A stretch of 64,000 nt of DNA from Alphaproteobacteria bacterium (GTDB lineage Bacteria > Pseudomonadota > Alphaproteobacteria > Thalassobaculales > Thalassobaculaceae). Below, piece by piece: positions 1 through 9,052 of this stretch. The stretch spans positions 124,001 to 188,000 of the forward strand of contig JANSYS010000007.1 in assembly GCA_024742275.1 (NCBI GenBank). Direction: 5' to 3'. Every line of letters starts with the position of its first letter. Position 1 is the first letter of the stretch. The position numbers and the translations under genes are program-made. The notes below the pieces were generated by a model, which was given only the letters and a program-made list of their open reading frames with translations, searched no databases and was not told where the DNA came from.

Positions 1-1320
1 GAGAAACGCGTCGCAGCCTCTGCGGACACAGTTAAAAAATACTTACAGCTCGGCGCTGAAGTCGTGATCGAGTCCGGCGCGGGTGTCTCCGCCGCCGTTA
101 CCGATGACGCGTACAGCGCGGCAGGCGCCAAGATCGTGAAGACCGCAAAGGAAGCGATCGGCAACGCCGATGTGGTCTTGAAGGTCCGCAAGCCGCTCGA
201 AGACGAGATCGCGCTGCTCAAGACCGGTGCGCTGCTGATCTCGTTGATAGAGCCTCACAAGGATAAAGCAATCGTCGAGGCCCTGGCGAAGAAAGGCGTT
301 CGCACCTTCGCGCTGGAGCTGGTCCCCAGGATCACCCGCGCCCAGTCCATGGACGTTCTGTCATCCCAATCGAACCTCGCCGGATATAAGGCCGTTCTGG
401 ACGCGGCCGCCGTGTTTGGACGAGCCTTCCCGATGATGATGACCGCCGCCGGGACCGTCCCGCCGGCACGCTGCCTGGTGATGGGTGCCGGCGTCGCCGG
501 TCTGCAGGCGATCGCCACGGCCCGCCGCCTCGGCGCCATCGTCTCGGCGACCGACGTTCGACCGGCCGCCAAGGAGCAGGTGGAGAGCCTGGGCGGCACG
601 TTCGTCGCCGTCGAGGACGAGGAATTCAAACAAGCCGAAACCGCGGGCGGCTACGCGAAGGAGATGAGCGACGCCTACAAGAAGAAGCAGGCCGCGCTTA
701 TCGCCGAAACCATCGCCAAGCAGGACATCGTCATCACCACCGCCCTGATCCCGGGACGTCCGGCCCCGGTGCTGGTCACCGAGGACATGGTGAAGACCAT
801 GAAGCCCGGTTCGGTGATCGTCGACCTGGCGGTCGAGATGGGCGGGAACTGCCCGCTCTCGAAGCCGGGCGAGATCGTCGAGGCACATGGCGTCGCCATA
901 GTCGGCCATACCAACGTCCCGAGCCGTCTCGCTGTCGATGCGAGCGCGCTCTACGCCAAGAACCTGCTGAACTTCCTCACGCCGCTTGTCGATAAGGAGA
1001 GCAAGACCCTCAAGATCGACGAGGACGATGAAATCATCAAGGCGTCGACCATCACCAAGGGCGGCGAGATCACAAACGAGCAGATCAAGGCGTTGAAGGA
1101 CGAGCCCACCGCAAAGCAGCCGACCGCGACCAAACCGGCGCCGGCCAAGGCGGAAAAGGCGAAACCCGCCGCCAGGAAGTCACCGGCAAAGAAGCCGGCT
1201 GCCAGCAAGACCGTCGCTGCGAAATCCGACGGTTCGAAGGCCGCCGCTCCGAAAGCATCCGAAACCAAGCCGGACGCGGCGCCGGGAGCCGAAAGCTCCG
1301 ACGGCGACGCGAAGGCATAA
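1..1320 (+). CDS. pntAA: NAD(P) transhydrogenase subunit alpha part 1 (PntAA), 5'-truncated
   Basis: Soluble NAD(H)-binding domain I of the proton-translocating transhydrogenase, which moves hydride from NADH to NADP+ using the proton gradient. The frame is open from base 1 (it begins [18 protein letters not shown]), so the true start lies upstream; 439 residues are visible. The nucleotide-binding glycine loop GAGVAG sits near visible residues 162-167, followed by conserved segments such as [16 protein letters not shown]. From about residue 365 the protein continues into a Lys/Ala/Pro-rich tail of about 70 residues that the NAD domain does not need. pntAB follows after 13 nt and pntB after that, the split three-gene arrangement usual in alphaproteobacteria. 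Identity is certain; the role of the tail is unknown. Confidence 0.97.
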   Translation, partial: EKRVAASADTVKKYLQLGAEVVIESGAGVSAAVTDDAYSAAGAKIVKTAKEAIGNADVVLKVRKPLEDEIALLKTGALLISLIEPHKDKAIVEALAKKGVRTFALELVPRITRAQSMDVLSSQSNLAGYKAVLDAAAVFGRAFPMMMTAAGTVPPARCLVMGAGVAGLQAIATARRLGAIVSATDVRPAAKEQVESLGGTFVAVEDEEFKQAETAGGYAKEMSDAYKKKQAALIAETIAKQDIVITTALIPGRPAPVLVTEDMVKTMKPGSVIVDLAVEMGGNCPLSKPGEIVEAHGVAIVGHTNVPSRLAVDASALYAKNLLNFLTPLVDKESKTLKIDEDDEIIKASTITKGGEITNEQIKALKDEPTAKQPTATKPAPAKAEKAKPAARKSPAKKPAASKTVAAKSDGSKAAAPKASETKPDAAPGAESSDGDAKA

Positions 1321-1333
1321 GGGAGAGACGCCG

Positions 1334-1780
1334 ATGTCCGACACTTCATCTCTCGCCGACAAGCTCCGGGACCTCGCCGAAGAGGCCAGGGAGCTGGCAG
1401 CCGAGGCCGCCGGCCTCGCGTCGCAGGCGGGCTCCGCGGCGCTAGACAAGACCGTCGCCGCGACCGCCCCCATGGCGCCCGCGGCCCAGAGCGGCGCTCT
1501 GGATCCGACCGTGGTCGGCCTAACCGTCTTCGTGCTGGCCTGCTTCGTGGGCTATTACGTCGTGTGGCGGGTTACGCCGGCCCTGCATTCTCCGCTGATG
1601 GCGGTCACCAACGCGATCTCGTCGGTGATCATCGTCGGCGCGCTGATCGCGGCCGGACCGGACAGCATGAACTTCTCCTCCGTCATGGGCTTCCTCGCCG
1701 TGGTGCTGGCCAGCGTGAATATCGCCGGCGGCTTCCTGGTGACGGAGCGCATGCTCGCAATGTTCAAGAAGAAGAAGTGA
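1334..1780 (+). CDS. pntAB: NAD(P) transhydrogenase subunit alpha part 2 (PntAB), membrane
   Basis: Forms part of the membrane domain II of the transhydrogenase together with the N-terminal half of PntB. About the last 90 residues hold three hydrophobic helices, with the conserved stretch [20 protein letters not shown] between the first two. The first 50 or so residues are an Ala/Glu-rich, helix-forming extension beginning [18 protein letters not shown], longer than typical for this short subunit. It stands 13 nt after pntAA and 16 nt before pntB, with a GGGAGAG Shine-Dalgarno just upstream of the ATG. Confidence 0.95.
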   Translation: MSDTSSLADKLRDLAEEARELAAEAAGLASQAGSAALDKTVAATAPMAPAAQSGALDPTVVGLTVFVLACFVGYYVVWRVTPALHSPLMAVTNAISSVIIVGALIAAGPDSMNFSSVMGFLAVVLASVNIAGGFLVTERMLAMFKKKK

Positions 1781-1796
1781 GGGAAGGACCCAAGCA

Positions 1797-3191
1797 ATGA
1801 GTGGCACCATCTCCTCGCTTATGTACTTGGTTTCCGGCGTGTGTTTCATCATGGCGCTGCGCGGCCTGTCGCACCCGTCCACCTCGCGGGCCGGCAACTA
1901 CTACGGCATGGCCGGCATGGCCATCGCCATCATTACCACCCTGACCCTGCCGGTCGTGCAGTCCTACGAGGTGATCATCCTGGGGCTGCTGATCGGCGGC
2001 ACGATCGGCGCGGTGATCGCCCGTAAGATCGAGATGACCGCCCTGCCGCAGCTCGTGGCCGGATTCCACAGCCTCGTCGGCCTCGCCGCGTGTTTCGTGG
2101 CCGCCGCCGCCTTCTACCGGCCGGACGCCTACGGCATCGGCGAGATCGGCGCGATCAGGACCGGGTCGCTGATCGAAATGGCGCTCGGTCTTGCGATCGG
2201 CGCGATCACCTTCACCGGCTCGATCATCGCCTTCGGCAAACTGCAGGGTCTGGTCACCGGCCGTCCTTTGGTCTTCAAGGGCCAGCACCCGCTGAATGCG
2301 GCGCTGGGCATCGCCGTGGTCGTCTTGATCATCTGGCTGTGCAGCACCCAGGACCCGACAGCCTTCTGGCTGATCTTCCTGGTCGCCCTGGCGCTGGGCT
2401 TCCTCCTGATCCTGCCGATCGGCGGCGCCGACATGCCGGTCGTGGTCTCGATGCTGAACTCCTACTCGGGATGGGCAGCTGCCGGCATCGGCTTCACGCT
2501 GGGCAACCACCTGCTGATCATCACCGGCGCGTTGGTCGGCTCGTCGGGCGCGATCCTGTCCTACATCATGTGTAAGGGCATGAACCGGTCGTTCATCAGC
2601 GTCATTCTCGGCGGCTTCGGCGGCGAGAGCGACGCCGCGGCGGCCGGCGGTCCCGGCGGCGACAAGACCGTCAAGTCGGGCAGCGCGGAAGACGCCGCCT
2701 TCATCATGGAGAGCGCGTCGTCGGTCATCATTGTTCCCGGCTACGGCATGGCGGTCGCCCAGGCGCAGCACGCGCTTCGCGAGATGGCCGACACGCTGAA
2801 GGCCAAGGGCGTGAAGGTGCGCTACGCCATCCACCCGGTAGCGGGCCGGATGCCGGGCCACATGAACGTTCTGCTGGCAGAGGCCAACGTACCCTACGAC
2901 GAAGTGCTCGAACTGGAAGAGATCAACCGCGACTTCTCCCAGACCGACGTGGCCTTCGTCATTGGCGCCAACGATGTCACCAACCCGGCGGCGAAGACCG
3001 ATCCGCAGAGCCCGATCTACGGCATGCCGATCCTGGACGTCGAGAACGCCAAGACCGTGCTGTTCGTGAAGCGCTCGCTCGCTTCGGGCTATGCCGGTGT
3101 GGAGAACGAGGTGTTCTTCCGCGACAACACGATGATGCTGTTCGGCGACGCCAAGAAGATGTGCGAGGAAATCGTCCAGTCGCTCGAATAG
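1797..3191 (+). CDS. pntB: NAD(P) transhydrogenase subunit beta (PntB)
   Basis: Carries the rest of the membrane proton channel and the NADP(H)-binding domain III. The first 260 or so of 464 residues are a series of hydrophobic helices. The C-terminal part has the domain III signatures VPGYGMAVAQAQ and GRMPGHMNVLLAEA, then VIGANDVTNPAA, all typical of PntB. Length matches the family. A Gly/Ala/Asp-rich linker near residue 280 joins the two halves. It is the last gene of the pnt operon and is followed by a GC-rich hairpin at 3217. Confidence 0.97.
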   Translation: MSGTISSLMYLVSGVCFIMALRGLSHPSTSRAGNYYGMAGMAIAIITTLTLPVVQSYEVIILGLLIGGTIGAVIARKIEMTALPQLVAGFHSLVGLAACFVAAAAFYRPDAYGIGEIGAIRTGSLIEMALGLAIGAITFTGSIIAFGKLQGLVTGRPLVFKGQHPLNAALGIAVVVLIIWLCSTQDPTAFWLIFLVALALGFLLILPIGGADMPVVVSMLNSYSGWAAAGIGFTLGNHLLIITGALVGSSGAILSYIMCKGMNRSFISVILGGFGGESDAAAAGGPGGDKTVKSGSAEDAAFIMESASSVIIVPGYGMAVAQAQHALREMADTLKAKGVKVRYAIHPVAGRMPGHMNVLLAEANVPYDEVLELEEINRDFSQTDVAFVIGANDVTNPAAKTDPQSPIYGMPILDVENAKTVLFVKRSLASGYAGVENEVFFRDNTMMLFGDAKKMCEEIVQSLE

Positions 3192-3216
3192 CCGCGACCG
3201 GCTTGCAGACAATCAA

Positions 3217-3243
3217 GGCGCCGGGGGCAACTCCGGCGCCTTT
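3217..3243 (+). terminator. GC-rich hairpin after pntB
   Basis: GGCGCCGG and CCGGCGCC form an 8-bp stem around an 8-nt loop, followed by TTT. It lies 26 nt after the pntB stop and between convergent genes, so it probably ends the pnt transcript; the short T-run makes it a modest intrinsic terminator. Confidence 0.6.
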
Positions 3244-3264
3244 CGCATACCTGCAGACCCGGCG

Positions 3265-4689
3265 TCACCGCACCACGGGCTCGATGCTCTCCTGAACCCA
3301 TCGGGCGATGCCGGCGAGGCGCCAATCCTCGTCGTGGCGCCCGATCACCTGCACTCCGACCGGCATCCCATCGACTGCTAGCATCGGCACCGTCACGCAG
3401 GGACATCCCACCGCCGACGTCCAGGCGTTGTAGGCAGGCAGGCCGGTGGTGTGGATCAGGCCCGGCTCCCCCTCCTGGGTCGCAGAGTCCACGAACTTCG
3501 GCGCCGGGCCCGTTGAGGACGGCGAGATCATCGCATCCGCCGTCGCCGCCACCGCTCTGAATCTGGCCCGCATCGCATCGCGCTTGGCCAGGGCCGCGCG
3601 GTAGTCGTCGATCGACATCTCCGACGCCATCGACAGGCGCTGGCGCATGCTCTCGCTGAGCTTGGTGACGTCCTTCTCGGCCAGATTGCGGAGGGTCCAG
3701 AGCATCTCCCAACCGCAGATGTCGCGGCACAGCAGCAGGCTCTCGGCGATCTCCGCCTCGAAGGCGTCGATATCGCCGTGACCGGCCCTGCGGACAATGT
3801 CGACTCCGGACGAGGCAATCCGGTCGATCAAGGTCTCGAAGGCGGTCTTGGTGACGTCGTCTGTCTGGTGCCACCCCTCGCTCTCCACAACGATCAGCCG
3901 CTGCGGCTTGCTGGCCACCGGGGTCGACTGCGGACCGTACAGACCCGGACACCCCGGATCGCCGCCGACGAAATGGGAGATCGCATGGGCGACCGCCCAC
4001 ATGTCGGCGATTCCGCCCGCATGGACCCCGAGATGGCTGTGGCTCATACCCTGGCGCTCGCCACGATGCAGGGCGCCGAGGGTCGGCTTGATCGCGGTAT
4101 TGGCGCAGAACCCGGCGGGACGGATGATCGAGCCTACGACCTGACTACCCAGCGCCGCCGGCACCATCCGCGCGCCGATCACCGCGGCAGAACCAGAGGA
4201 GGAACCGCCGGGGGTGCGCGACGGGTCGAACGGATTCGTAGTCGGCCCCGGATGGGAGAAGCCGAGCTCCGTAGTCACGGTCTTGCCCAGGACGACGGCG
4301 CCGGCGAGCCGCAGCGCCTGAACCGGAGCGGAATCCTCACCGGTCGTTCGCCCGGCGTAGAGCGGCGAGCCCATCTGGGTCGGCATGTCCTTGGTCATGT
4401 AGAGGTCTTTGATTCCGATCGGCATACCGTCGATCGGCGAAAGCGGCTTCCCCGTTCTCCAGCGGGCGGTCGAGGCCTCGGCCTGCCGCCTGGCGCCGCT
4501 CTCGTTCAGGGTGACCCACGCCTTGACCGCTCCCTCGCGGGCCGAAATGACATCGAGACAGCGTTCCAGATAGGCGCTCGGACTGTCCGCGCCGTTGGCG
4601 AAAGCGTCGCTGCTCCCCACATAGGTGAGCGGCCGGAACGTTGCCGGATCGTACGGAACGGACTTGTCGCTCCCCGATGACTCATTCAT
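3265..4689 (-). CDS. amidase (amidase signature family)
   Basis: A 474-residue amidase-signature enzyme, which hydrolyses amide bonds using a Ser-cisSer-Lys triad. Lys94 sits in PIGIKDL, the Gly/Ser loop GGSSSGS spans 161-167, and the nucleophile is probably Ser187 in VVGSIIRPA. Length matches the family. The substrate cannot be read from the sequence; family members include GatA-like proteins, but no gatB or gatC is adjacent, so this is likely a catabolic or detoxifying amidase. The start is supported by a strong AGGAG/GGTGGGAG Shine-Dalgarno region. It converges on pntB and stands alone on its strand. Confidence 0.9.
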   Translation of the reverse strand: MNESSGSDKSVPYDPATFRPLTYVGSSDAFANGADSPSAYLERCLDVISAREGAVKAWVTLNESGARRQAEASTARWRTGKPLSPIDGMPIGIKDLYMTKDMPTQMGSPLYAGRTTGEDSAPVQALRLAGAVVLGKTVTTELGFSHPGPTTNPFDPSRTPGGSSSGSAAVIGARMVPAALGSQVVGSIIRPAGFCANTAIKPTLGALHRGERQGMSHSHLGVHAGGIADMWAVAHAISHFVGGDPGCPGLYGPQSTPVASKPQRLIVVESEGWHQTDDVTKTAFETLIDRIASSGVDIVRRAGHGDIDAFEAEIAESLLLCRDICGWEMLWTLRNLAEKDVTKLSESMRQRLSMASEMSIDDYRAALAKRDAMRARFRAVAATADAMISPSSTGPAPKFVDSATQEGEPGLIHTTGLPAYNAWTSAVGCPCVTVPMLAVDGMPVGVQVIGRHDEDWRLAGIARWVQESIEPVVR

Positions 4690-4720
4690 CTCCCACCTCT
4701 CCTCTCACCCGGTTCGCCTC

Positions 4721-4939
4721 ATGCCCTTGTCCACAACTCTGATAATCATGGCGGCCAGTCTGGCTGGCGCCGGGCTAGCGTGGCACATGCAGAGGCGGCC
4801 GCGCGAGACCCTGGATCCGCCGCTGCCGATCCCATGGACGTTCCTGCAGATCCTCTGCATCGCAGTGACTCTCGCTTTGGCGGCGCACCTTATCTCTCTT
4901 CTCACCGGACACCGATTCAAAGGACGCTTCGGGTTCTGA
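4721..4939 (+). CDS. small two-helix membrane protein, unknown
   Basis: A 72-residue frame starting MPLSTTLIIMAASLAGAG with two hydrophobic segments (about residues 5-20 and 37-60) separated by an Arg/Pro-rich loop, ending in a basic tail. I do not recognise a named family. The frame extends upstream as far as 4625, but that would overlap the divergent amidase start, so the ATG at 4721 is preferred. No clear Shine-Dalgarno is visible, so it may be poorly translated or leaderless. Confidence 0.5.
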   Translation: MPLSTTLIIMAASLAGAGLAWHMQRRPRETLDPPLPIPWTFLQILCIAVTLALAAHLISLLTGHRFKGRFGF

Positions 4940-5121
4940 TCACCCATCCGCGGCCGCGGCCCGGAACGCGCGTCCATAGTCGATCAACAACATGCTTCGT
5001 CGCGACGAACAGACGCTTAGGGTTTCGTCGGCCCCGAGTTTTGCTAGGATGTGGCGGATCGTGACCGGACCCAAATCGCGACCGGGCCCATGGTGCGACG
5101 GCACAGGCGGCGAGGTGTTCC

Positions 5122-5847
5122 GTGACGGAACGCAAGGACATTCACAATTCCGACGTTCCCATCGTGTGCAGGGCCTGCGAGGCACGGCACAAGGGAATCT
5201 GCGGCGCGCTCTCGGGCGATGAACTGCTGCGCCTGAGCAAGCATACAGTAAAGCGGACGGCGGCCCGCAAGCAGGAGCTCATCCACGAGGAGGATGAAGT
5301 TCATACCTATTCGAACATACTCTCGGGGGCGGTGAAGCTGACCAAGCTGATGCCGGACGGACGCCAGCAGATCGTCGGGCTCCAGTTCGCGCCGGATTTT
5401 CTCGGACGGCCATTCGTCAGCGAAAGCAGTTTCGGCGCCGAAGTGGCGGCGGACGTCAAGCTCTGCAGCTTCCCCAAGGATGTTCTCGAAACCATGCTGG
5501 TCGAGAACCCCGAACTCGAAAACCGTCTGCTCCGCCAGGTGCTGAAGGAACTGGACGAGGCGCGGCAGTGGATGCTGGTGCTCGGGCGTATGACGGCAAA
5601 GGAGAAGGTCGCGAGCTTCCTGAGCCTGATCGCCAATCACATCGACCCAGAGCATGACGACGGCAGCGTGACCTTTGAACTGCCGCTGTCCCGGGCGGAG
5701 ATCGCCGACTATCTGGGGCTGACCATCGAAACCGTCAGCCGACAGTTCACGGCGCTCCGCAAGGACGGAATCATCGAGATCGAGGGCAACCGGCACATCG
5801 TCGTGCCCGACCGAGAGGCCCTGAAGGACGCGACGGGCTCCACCTGA
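5122..5847 (+). CDS. fnrL: FnrL, oxygen-sensing Crp/Fnr-family transcription regulator
   Basis: A 241-residue regulator of the FNR group. Cys16, Cys19 and Cys27 (CRACEARHKGIC) plus Cys115 (KLCSFPK) match the four ligands of the oxygen-labile 4Fe-4S cluster. A cyclic-nucleotide-binding fold covers about residues 35-140 and a dimerisation helix follows. The C-terminal helix-turn-helix contains LGLTIETVSRQFTALRKDG, whose E-x-x-S-R contacts recognise TTGAT-N4-ATCAA sites. Such sites occur at 6474 (before ccoN and the hemerythrin gene) and 30860 (before a stress-protein gene). It starts at GTG with GAGG seven nt upstream. I see no FNR box directly upstream of this gene. Confidence 0.95.
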   Translation: MTERKDIHNSDVPIVCRACEARHKGICGALSGDELLRLSKHTVKRTAARKQELIHEEDEVHTYSNILSGAVKLTKLMPDGRQQIVGLQFAPDFLGRPFVSESSFGAEVAADVKLCSFPKDVLETMLVENPELENRLLRQVLKELDEARQWMLVLGRMTAKEKVASFLSLIANHIDPEHDDGSVTFELPLSRAEIADYLGLTIETVSRQFTALRKDGIIEIEGNRHIVVPDREALKDATGST

Positions 5848-5854
5848 ACCTGCC

Positions 5855-6400
5855 TCAATCCGGAGCCAGCCGCCGCTGAGCGGGGGCGATCAACTGATCG
5901 CGTTCGCGATCGCTGTGCCGTCTGATGTTGTCGAAAAGACCGCGCAGCATGTAGCCGAGGGTGGCGGCGTCGTGATTCCGCTCGCCCGCCGCCCATTCGA
6001 TGATCACCTCGGCCAGTTCCTCAGCGGCGGCCTCGTCGGCCCGATGCTCCTCGACCAGCGTCCCGACGCTGTCGCGGCCAATGTTCGCCCCCAAGGCGGC
6101 AACGAGCACCGGCAGGATCTCCGCCTCCTCCCGAGCGTGTACCTCGCGCAGCACCATCCCCATACGCCGGGCCAACCGCAGATGGCTGCCGTTGTTCGGC
6201 AGTGCGGGGAGGCCGTCGGCCATCACCTCCAGTTCTTCGCAGATCGTCAGAAGACGGGCGTGACCGGATTCGAATTTCCGGATTGCTTCTCGCAGGCAGG
6301 GTCCACAGGCGTTTCCAATCATGACCGTCGTCCCGTCCGACTGGCGATCGCGTCTTCGCGCCCGCTCCGAATGCAGCCCGTCGACACCCCGCATCGCCAC
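5855..6400 (-). CDS. hemerythrin HHE-domain protein
   Basis: An alpha-helical hemerythrin-like protein with the expected His/Glu di-iron ligands spread over four helices: FESGHARLL, REVHAREEAEILP, LVEEHRADEA and IRRHSDRERD. Such proteins bind oxygen, nitric oxide or iron. The frame has a second possible start at 6322, giving a 155-residue protein that begins MIGNACGPCLREA. The longer start at 6400 is kept because it lies 39 nt from the predicted FNR-dependent transcription start; the extra 26 residues are Arg-rich and may be leader. The gene diverges from ccoN across one shared FNR box, which links it to microaerobic growth. Confidence 0.8.
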   Translation of the reverse strand: MAMRGVDGLHSERARRRDRQSDGTTVMIGNACGPCLREAIRKFESGHARLLTICEELEVMADGLPALPNNGSHLRLARRMGMVLREVHAREEAEILPVLVAALGANIGRDSVGTLVEEHRADEAAAEELAEVIIEWAAGERNHDAATLGYMLRGLFDNIRRHSDRERDQLIAPAQRRLAPD

Positions 6401-6473
6401 GATCCCGTTTTCCGTGGCCGCTCGGTGCGGCCTTGTACGGCGCTACGAATACTTGGCGACACCGCCCGGGTCG

Positions 6474-6487
6474 TTGATCGAGATCAA
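6474..6487. promoter_or_regulatory. FNR box, perfect palindrome
   Basis: TTGATCGAGATCAA is an exact TTGAT-N4-ATCAA site between the divergent hemerythrin and ccoN genes. On the minus strand a TATTCG hexamer (6451-6446) begins 22 nt past the box, the geometry of a class II FNR promoter at -41.5, which predicts transcription from about 6439 towards the hemerythrin gene. The same box is 66 nt upstream of the ccoN ATG. fnrL itself lies about 0.6 kb away. Confidence 0.9.
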
Positions 6488-6553
6488 GGAAAGCGGGCCG
6501 CTTAACGGACACCTTCCGCGCCGTGTCAACCACACGCTGCGGGAATCCGGATC

Positions 6554-8143
6554 ATGACTAAAGCGATCGAACTTTCCCTCGCGTCCCTCGTCGCCCTCCT
6601 CGCCTTGTTCATGGCGGCGGGAGCGCAGGACGCGGTTTTCGAGTTCCACTCATACCTCTTCCTCATCGTCGCGGTACTGGTCGCCTTCTGGCTGATCGGC
6701 CGCGACACCAGCAACGACGATCCGGACGGCTACATGGACGGGCCGGTGCGCCTCGGCGTGCTCGCTACCGTGTTCTGGGGAGTGGTCGGCTTCCTTGTCG
6801 GAGTCGTCGCCGCGGCCCAGCTCGCCTGGCCGGACCTGAACATCGAGCCCTGGTTCAATTTCGGCCGGATCCGACCGCTGCACACCTCGGCGGTGATCTT
6901 CGCCTTCGGCGGGAACGCGCTGCTCTGCACCAGTTTCTACGTGGTGCAGCGGACCTGCCGCGCCCGCCTGTTCGGCGGCGATCTCGCGTGGTTCGTGTTC
7001 TGGGGTTACCAGCTCTTCATCGTGCTGGCGGCGACCGGCTACCTGCTGGGGAACAGCCAGTCGAAAGAATACGCCGAACCGGAATGGTACATCGACCTGT
7101 GGCTGACCATCGTGTGGGTCGCCTATCTGCTCGTTTTCCTCGGCTCGATCCTGAAACGCAAGGAACCGCATATCTACGTCGCGAACTGGTTCTACCTGTC
7201 CTTCATCGTGACGGTGGCCATGCTGCACGTGGTGAACGCGCTGGCGATCCCGGTATCGCTGACCGGCTCGAAGAGCTACTCGCTGTTTTCCGGCGTGCAG
7301 GACGCGCTGACCCAGTGGTGGTACGGCCATAACGCGGTCGGTTTCTTCCTCACCGCGGGTTTCCTCGGCATGATGTACTACTTCGTGCCGAAGCAGGCGG
7401 AGCGGCCGGTCTATTCCTACCGGCTGTCGATCGTGCATTTCTGGTCGCTGATCTTCCTCTACATCTGGGCCGGCCCGCATCACCTGCACTACACGGCCCT
7501 TCCCGACTGGGCGCAGACCCTGGGCATGGTGTTCTCGATCATGCTGTGGATGCCGTCCTGGGGCGGAATGATCAACGGCCTGATGACCCTTTCAGGGGCA
7601 TGGGACAAGATCCGCACCGATCCGATCATCCGCATGATGGTCATGGCGCTCGCCTTCTACGGCATGTCGACCTTCGAGGGTCCGATGATGTCGGTGAAGA
7701 GCGTGAACGGGCTCAGCCACTACACCGACTGGACCATCGGCCACGTTCACTCGGGCGCACTCGGCTGGGTCGGGATGATCTCGTTCGGTGCGATCTACTT
7801 CCTGACGCCGCGCATGTTCGGCCGCGACCGGCTGTACTCCCTTAGGATGGTGAACTGGCACTTCTGGCTCGCCACCCTGGGCATCGCCGTCTACGCCGGT
7901 GTCATGTGGGTCAGCGGCATCATGCAGGGCCTGATGTGGCGCGAGTACGACCCCGAGGGTTTCCTGGTCTACTCGTTCGCGGAATCGGTCGATGCCATGC
8001 ACCCGTTCTACGTCGCCCGCGTCTTCGCCGGAGTGCTCTATCTCGCCGGCGGCCTGGTGATGGTCTTCAACATCGCCATGACCATGAAGGGACGCGAGCG
8101 CAGCGAACAGCCGATCGCCACCGTCTCGGTTCAACCCGCCTGA
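6554..8143 (+). CDS. ccoN: cbb3-type cytochrome c oxidase subunit I (CcoN)
   Basis: Catalytic subunit of the high-affinity C-family heme-copper oxidase, which reduces oxygen in the cytoplasmic membrane. All key residues are visible: His110 and His399 for low-spin heme b, His397 for heme b3, His259, His309 and His310 for CuB, and Tyr303 at the position of the cross-linked active-site tyrosine on the next helix. About 12 hydrophobic helices; 529 residues. The N-terminus is longer than in the Pseudomonas stutzeri protein by roughly 50 residues (one extra helix). First gene of a tight eight-gene run and preceded by an FNR box at 6474. Confidence 0.98.
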   Translation: MTKAIELSLASLVALLALFMAAGAQDAVFEFHSYLFLIVAVLVAFWLIGRDTSNDDPDGYMDGPVRLGVLATVFWGVVGFLVGVVAAAQLAWPDLNIEPWFNFGRIRPLHTSAVIFAFGGNALLCTSFYVVQRTCRARLFGGDLAWFVFWGYQLFIVLAATGYLLGNSQSKEYAEPEWYIDLWLTIVWVAYLLVFLGSILKRKEPHIYVANWFYLSFIVTVAMLHVVNALAIPVSLTGSKSYSLFSGVQDALTQWWYGHNAVGFFLTAGFLGMMYYFVPKQAERPVYSYRLSIVHFWSLIFLYIWAGPHHLHYTALPDWAQTLGMVFSIMLWMPSWGGMINGLMTLSGAWDKIRTDPIIRMMVMALAFYGMSTFEGPMMSVKSVNGLSHYTDWTIGHVHSGALGWVGMISFGAIYFLTPRMFGRDRLYSLRMVNWHFWLATLGIAVYAGVMWVSGIMQGLMWREYDPEGFLVYSFAESVDAMHPFYVARVFAGVLYLAGGLVMVFNIAMTMKGRERSEQPIATVSVQPA

Positions 8144-8152
8144 TCGGAGGAA

Positions 8153-8887
8153 ATGATGTCGATCCTCAACAGACACGAGAAGGTCGAGACCAACGCGACC
8201 CTGCTGCTGGTCCTGTCCTTCCTCGCGGTTACCATCGGCGGCATCGTCGAAATCGTGCCCCTGTTCTACTTGCAGAACACCATCGAGAAGGTCGAGGGGA
8301 TGCGTCCGTACTCGCCGCTCGAACTCAAGGGGCGCGAGATCTACCAGCGCGAGGGTTGCTACGTCTGCCACAGCCAGATGATCCGTCCGTTCCGCGACGA
8401 GGTGGAGCGCTACGGCCACTACTCCCTGGCAGCGGAAAGCATGTACGACCACCCGTTCCAGTGGGGCTCCAAGCGGACCGGTCCGGACCTTGCCCGCATC
8501 GGCGACCGCTACTCGAACGAGTGGCATGTCCAGCACCTTATCGAGCCGCGCTCCGTCGTGCCGGAGTCGATCATGCCGTCCTACGCCTTCCTGGCGGAAA
8601 CCGACCTGGATACGAACAACATTGCCGGCCATCTGACGACCAACCAGCTGCTCGGCGTCCCCTATGACGGCGAGATGGTGGAGAACGCGCTGGCCGACAT
8701 GAAGGCCCAGGCCGATCCGGACGCCGACTGGGACGGGCTGCTCGCCCGCTACCCGAAGGCCAAGACCGGGGACTTCGACGGCAATCCGAACCGTCTGACC
8801 GAAATGGACGCGGTCGTCGCCTACCTGCAGATGCTGGGGACGCTGGTCGACTTCTCGACCTTCGACCCCCAGGCCAACGCGCGCTGA
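8153..8887 (+). CDS. ccoO: cbb3 oxidase subunit II, mono-heme cytochrome c (CcoO)
   Basis: Membrane-anchored c-type cytochrome passing electrons from CcoP to CcoN. One N-terminal helix (about residues 16-40), then a periplasmic domain with the heme c motif CYVCH (Cys69, Cys72, His73) and a late Met-bearing segment (SIMPSYAFL). Two adjacent ATG codons follow GGAGGAA; the second, at 8156, has the better spacing, so the first residue may be absent. It begins 9 nt after ccoN. Confidence 0.97.
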   Translation: MMSILNRHEKVETNATLLLVLSFLAVTIGGIVEIVPLFYLQNTIEKVEGMRPYSPLELKGREIYQREGCYVCHSQMIRPFRDEVERYGHYSLAAESMYDHPFQWGSKRTGPDLARIGDRYSNEWHVQHLIEPRSVVPESIMPSYAFLAETDLDTNNIAGHLTTNQLLGVPYDGEMVENALADMKAQADPDADWDGLLARYPKAKTGDFDGNPNRLTEMDAVVAYLQMLGTLVDFSTFDPQANAR

Positions 8888-8899
8888 GGAGGGTTCGCC

Positions 8900-9049
8900 A
8901 TGACCTACGACAGTCTGAGACAGGCCGCCGATAGCTGGGGTCTGCTCTACATGCTGATCATCTTCCTCGCGGTGATCGCCTACACGTTTCGACCGGGTGG
9001 ACGCAAATCGGCCGACGATGCCGCCGCCATCCCGCTTAAGGAGGACTGA
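8900..9049 (+). CDS. ccoQ: cbb3 oxidase subunit IV (CcoQ/FixQ)
   Basis: A 49-residue protein starting MTYDSLRQAADSWGLLYML, with a single transmembrane helix (about residues 14-30) followed by FRPGGRK and a short polar tail. Size, the post-helix FRP-type motif and its place between ccoO and ccoP identify it. It follows ccoO by 12 nt with GAGGAGGG as ribosome binding site and precedes ccoP by 3 nt. CcoQ stabilises the oxidase complex. Confidence 0.93.
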   Translation: MTYDSLRQAADSWGLLYMLIIFLAVIAYTFRPGGRKSADDAAAIPLKED

Positions 9050-9052
9050 GCC

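Noticed and set aside
1764-3212. A 482-codon minus-strand frame
   Set aside because: Antisense to pntB, with a His/Asp/Arg-rich translation typical of shadow frames.
4625-4720. Longer start for the small membrane protein
   Set aside because: It would overlap the divergent amidase start by 65 nt and adds a non-hydrophobic stretch before the first helix.
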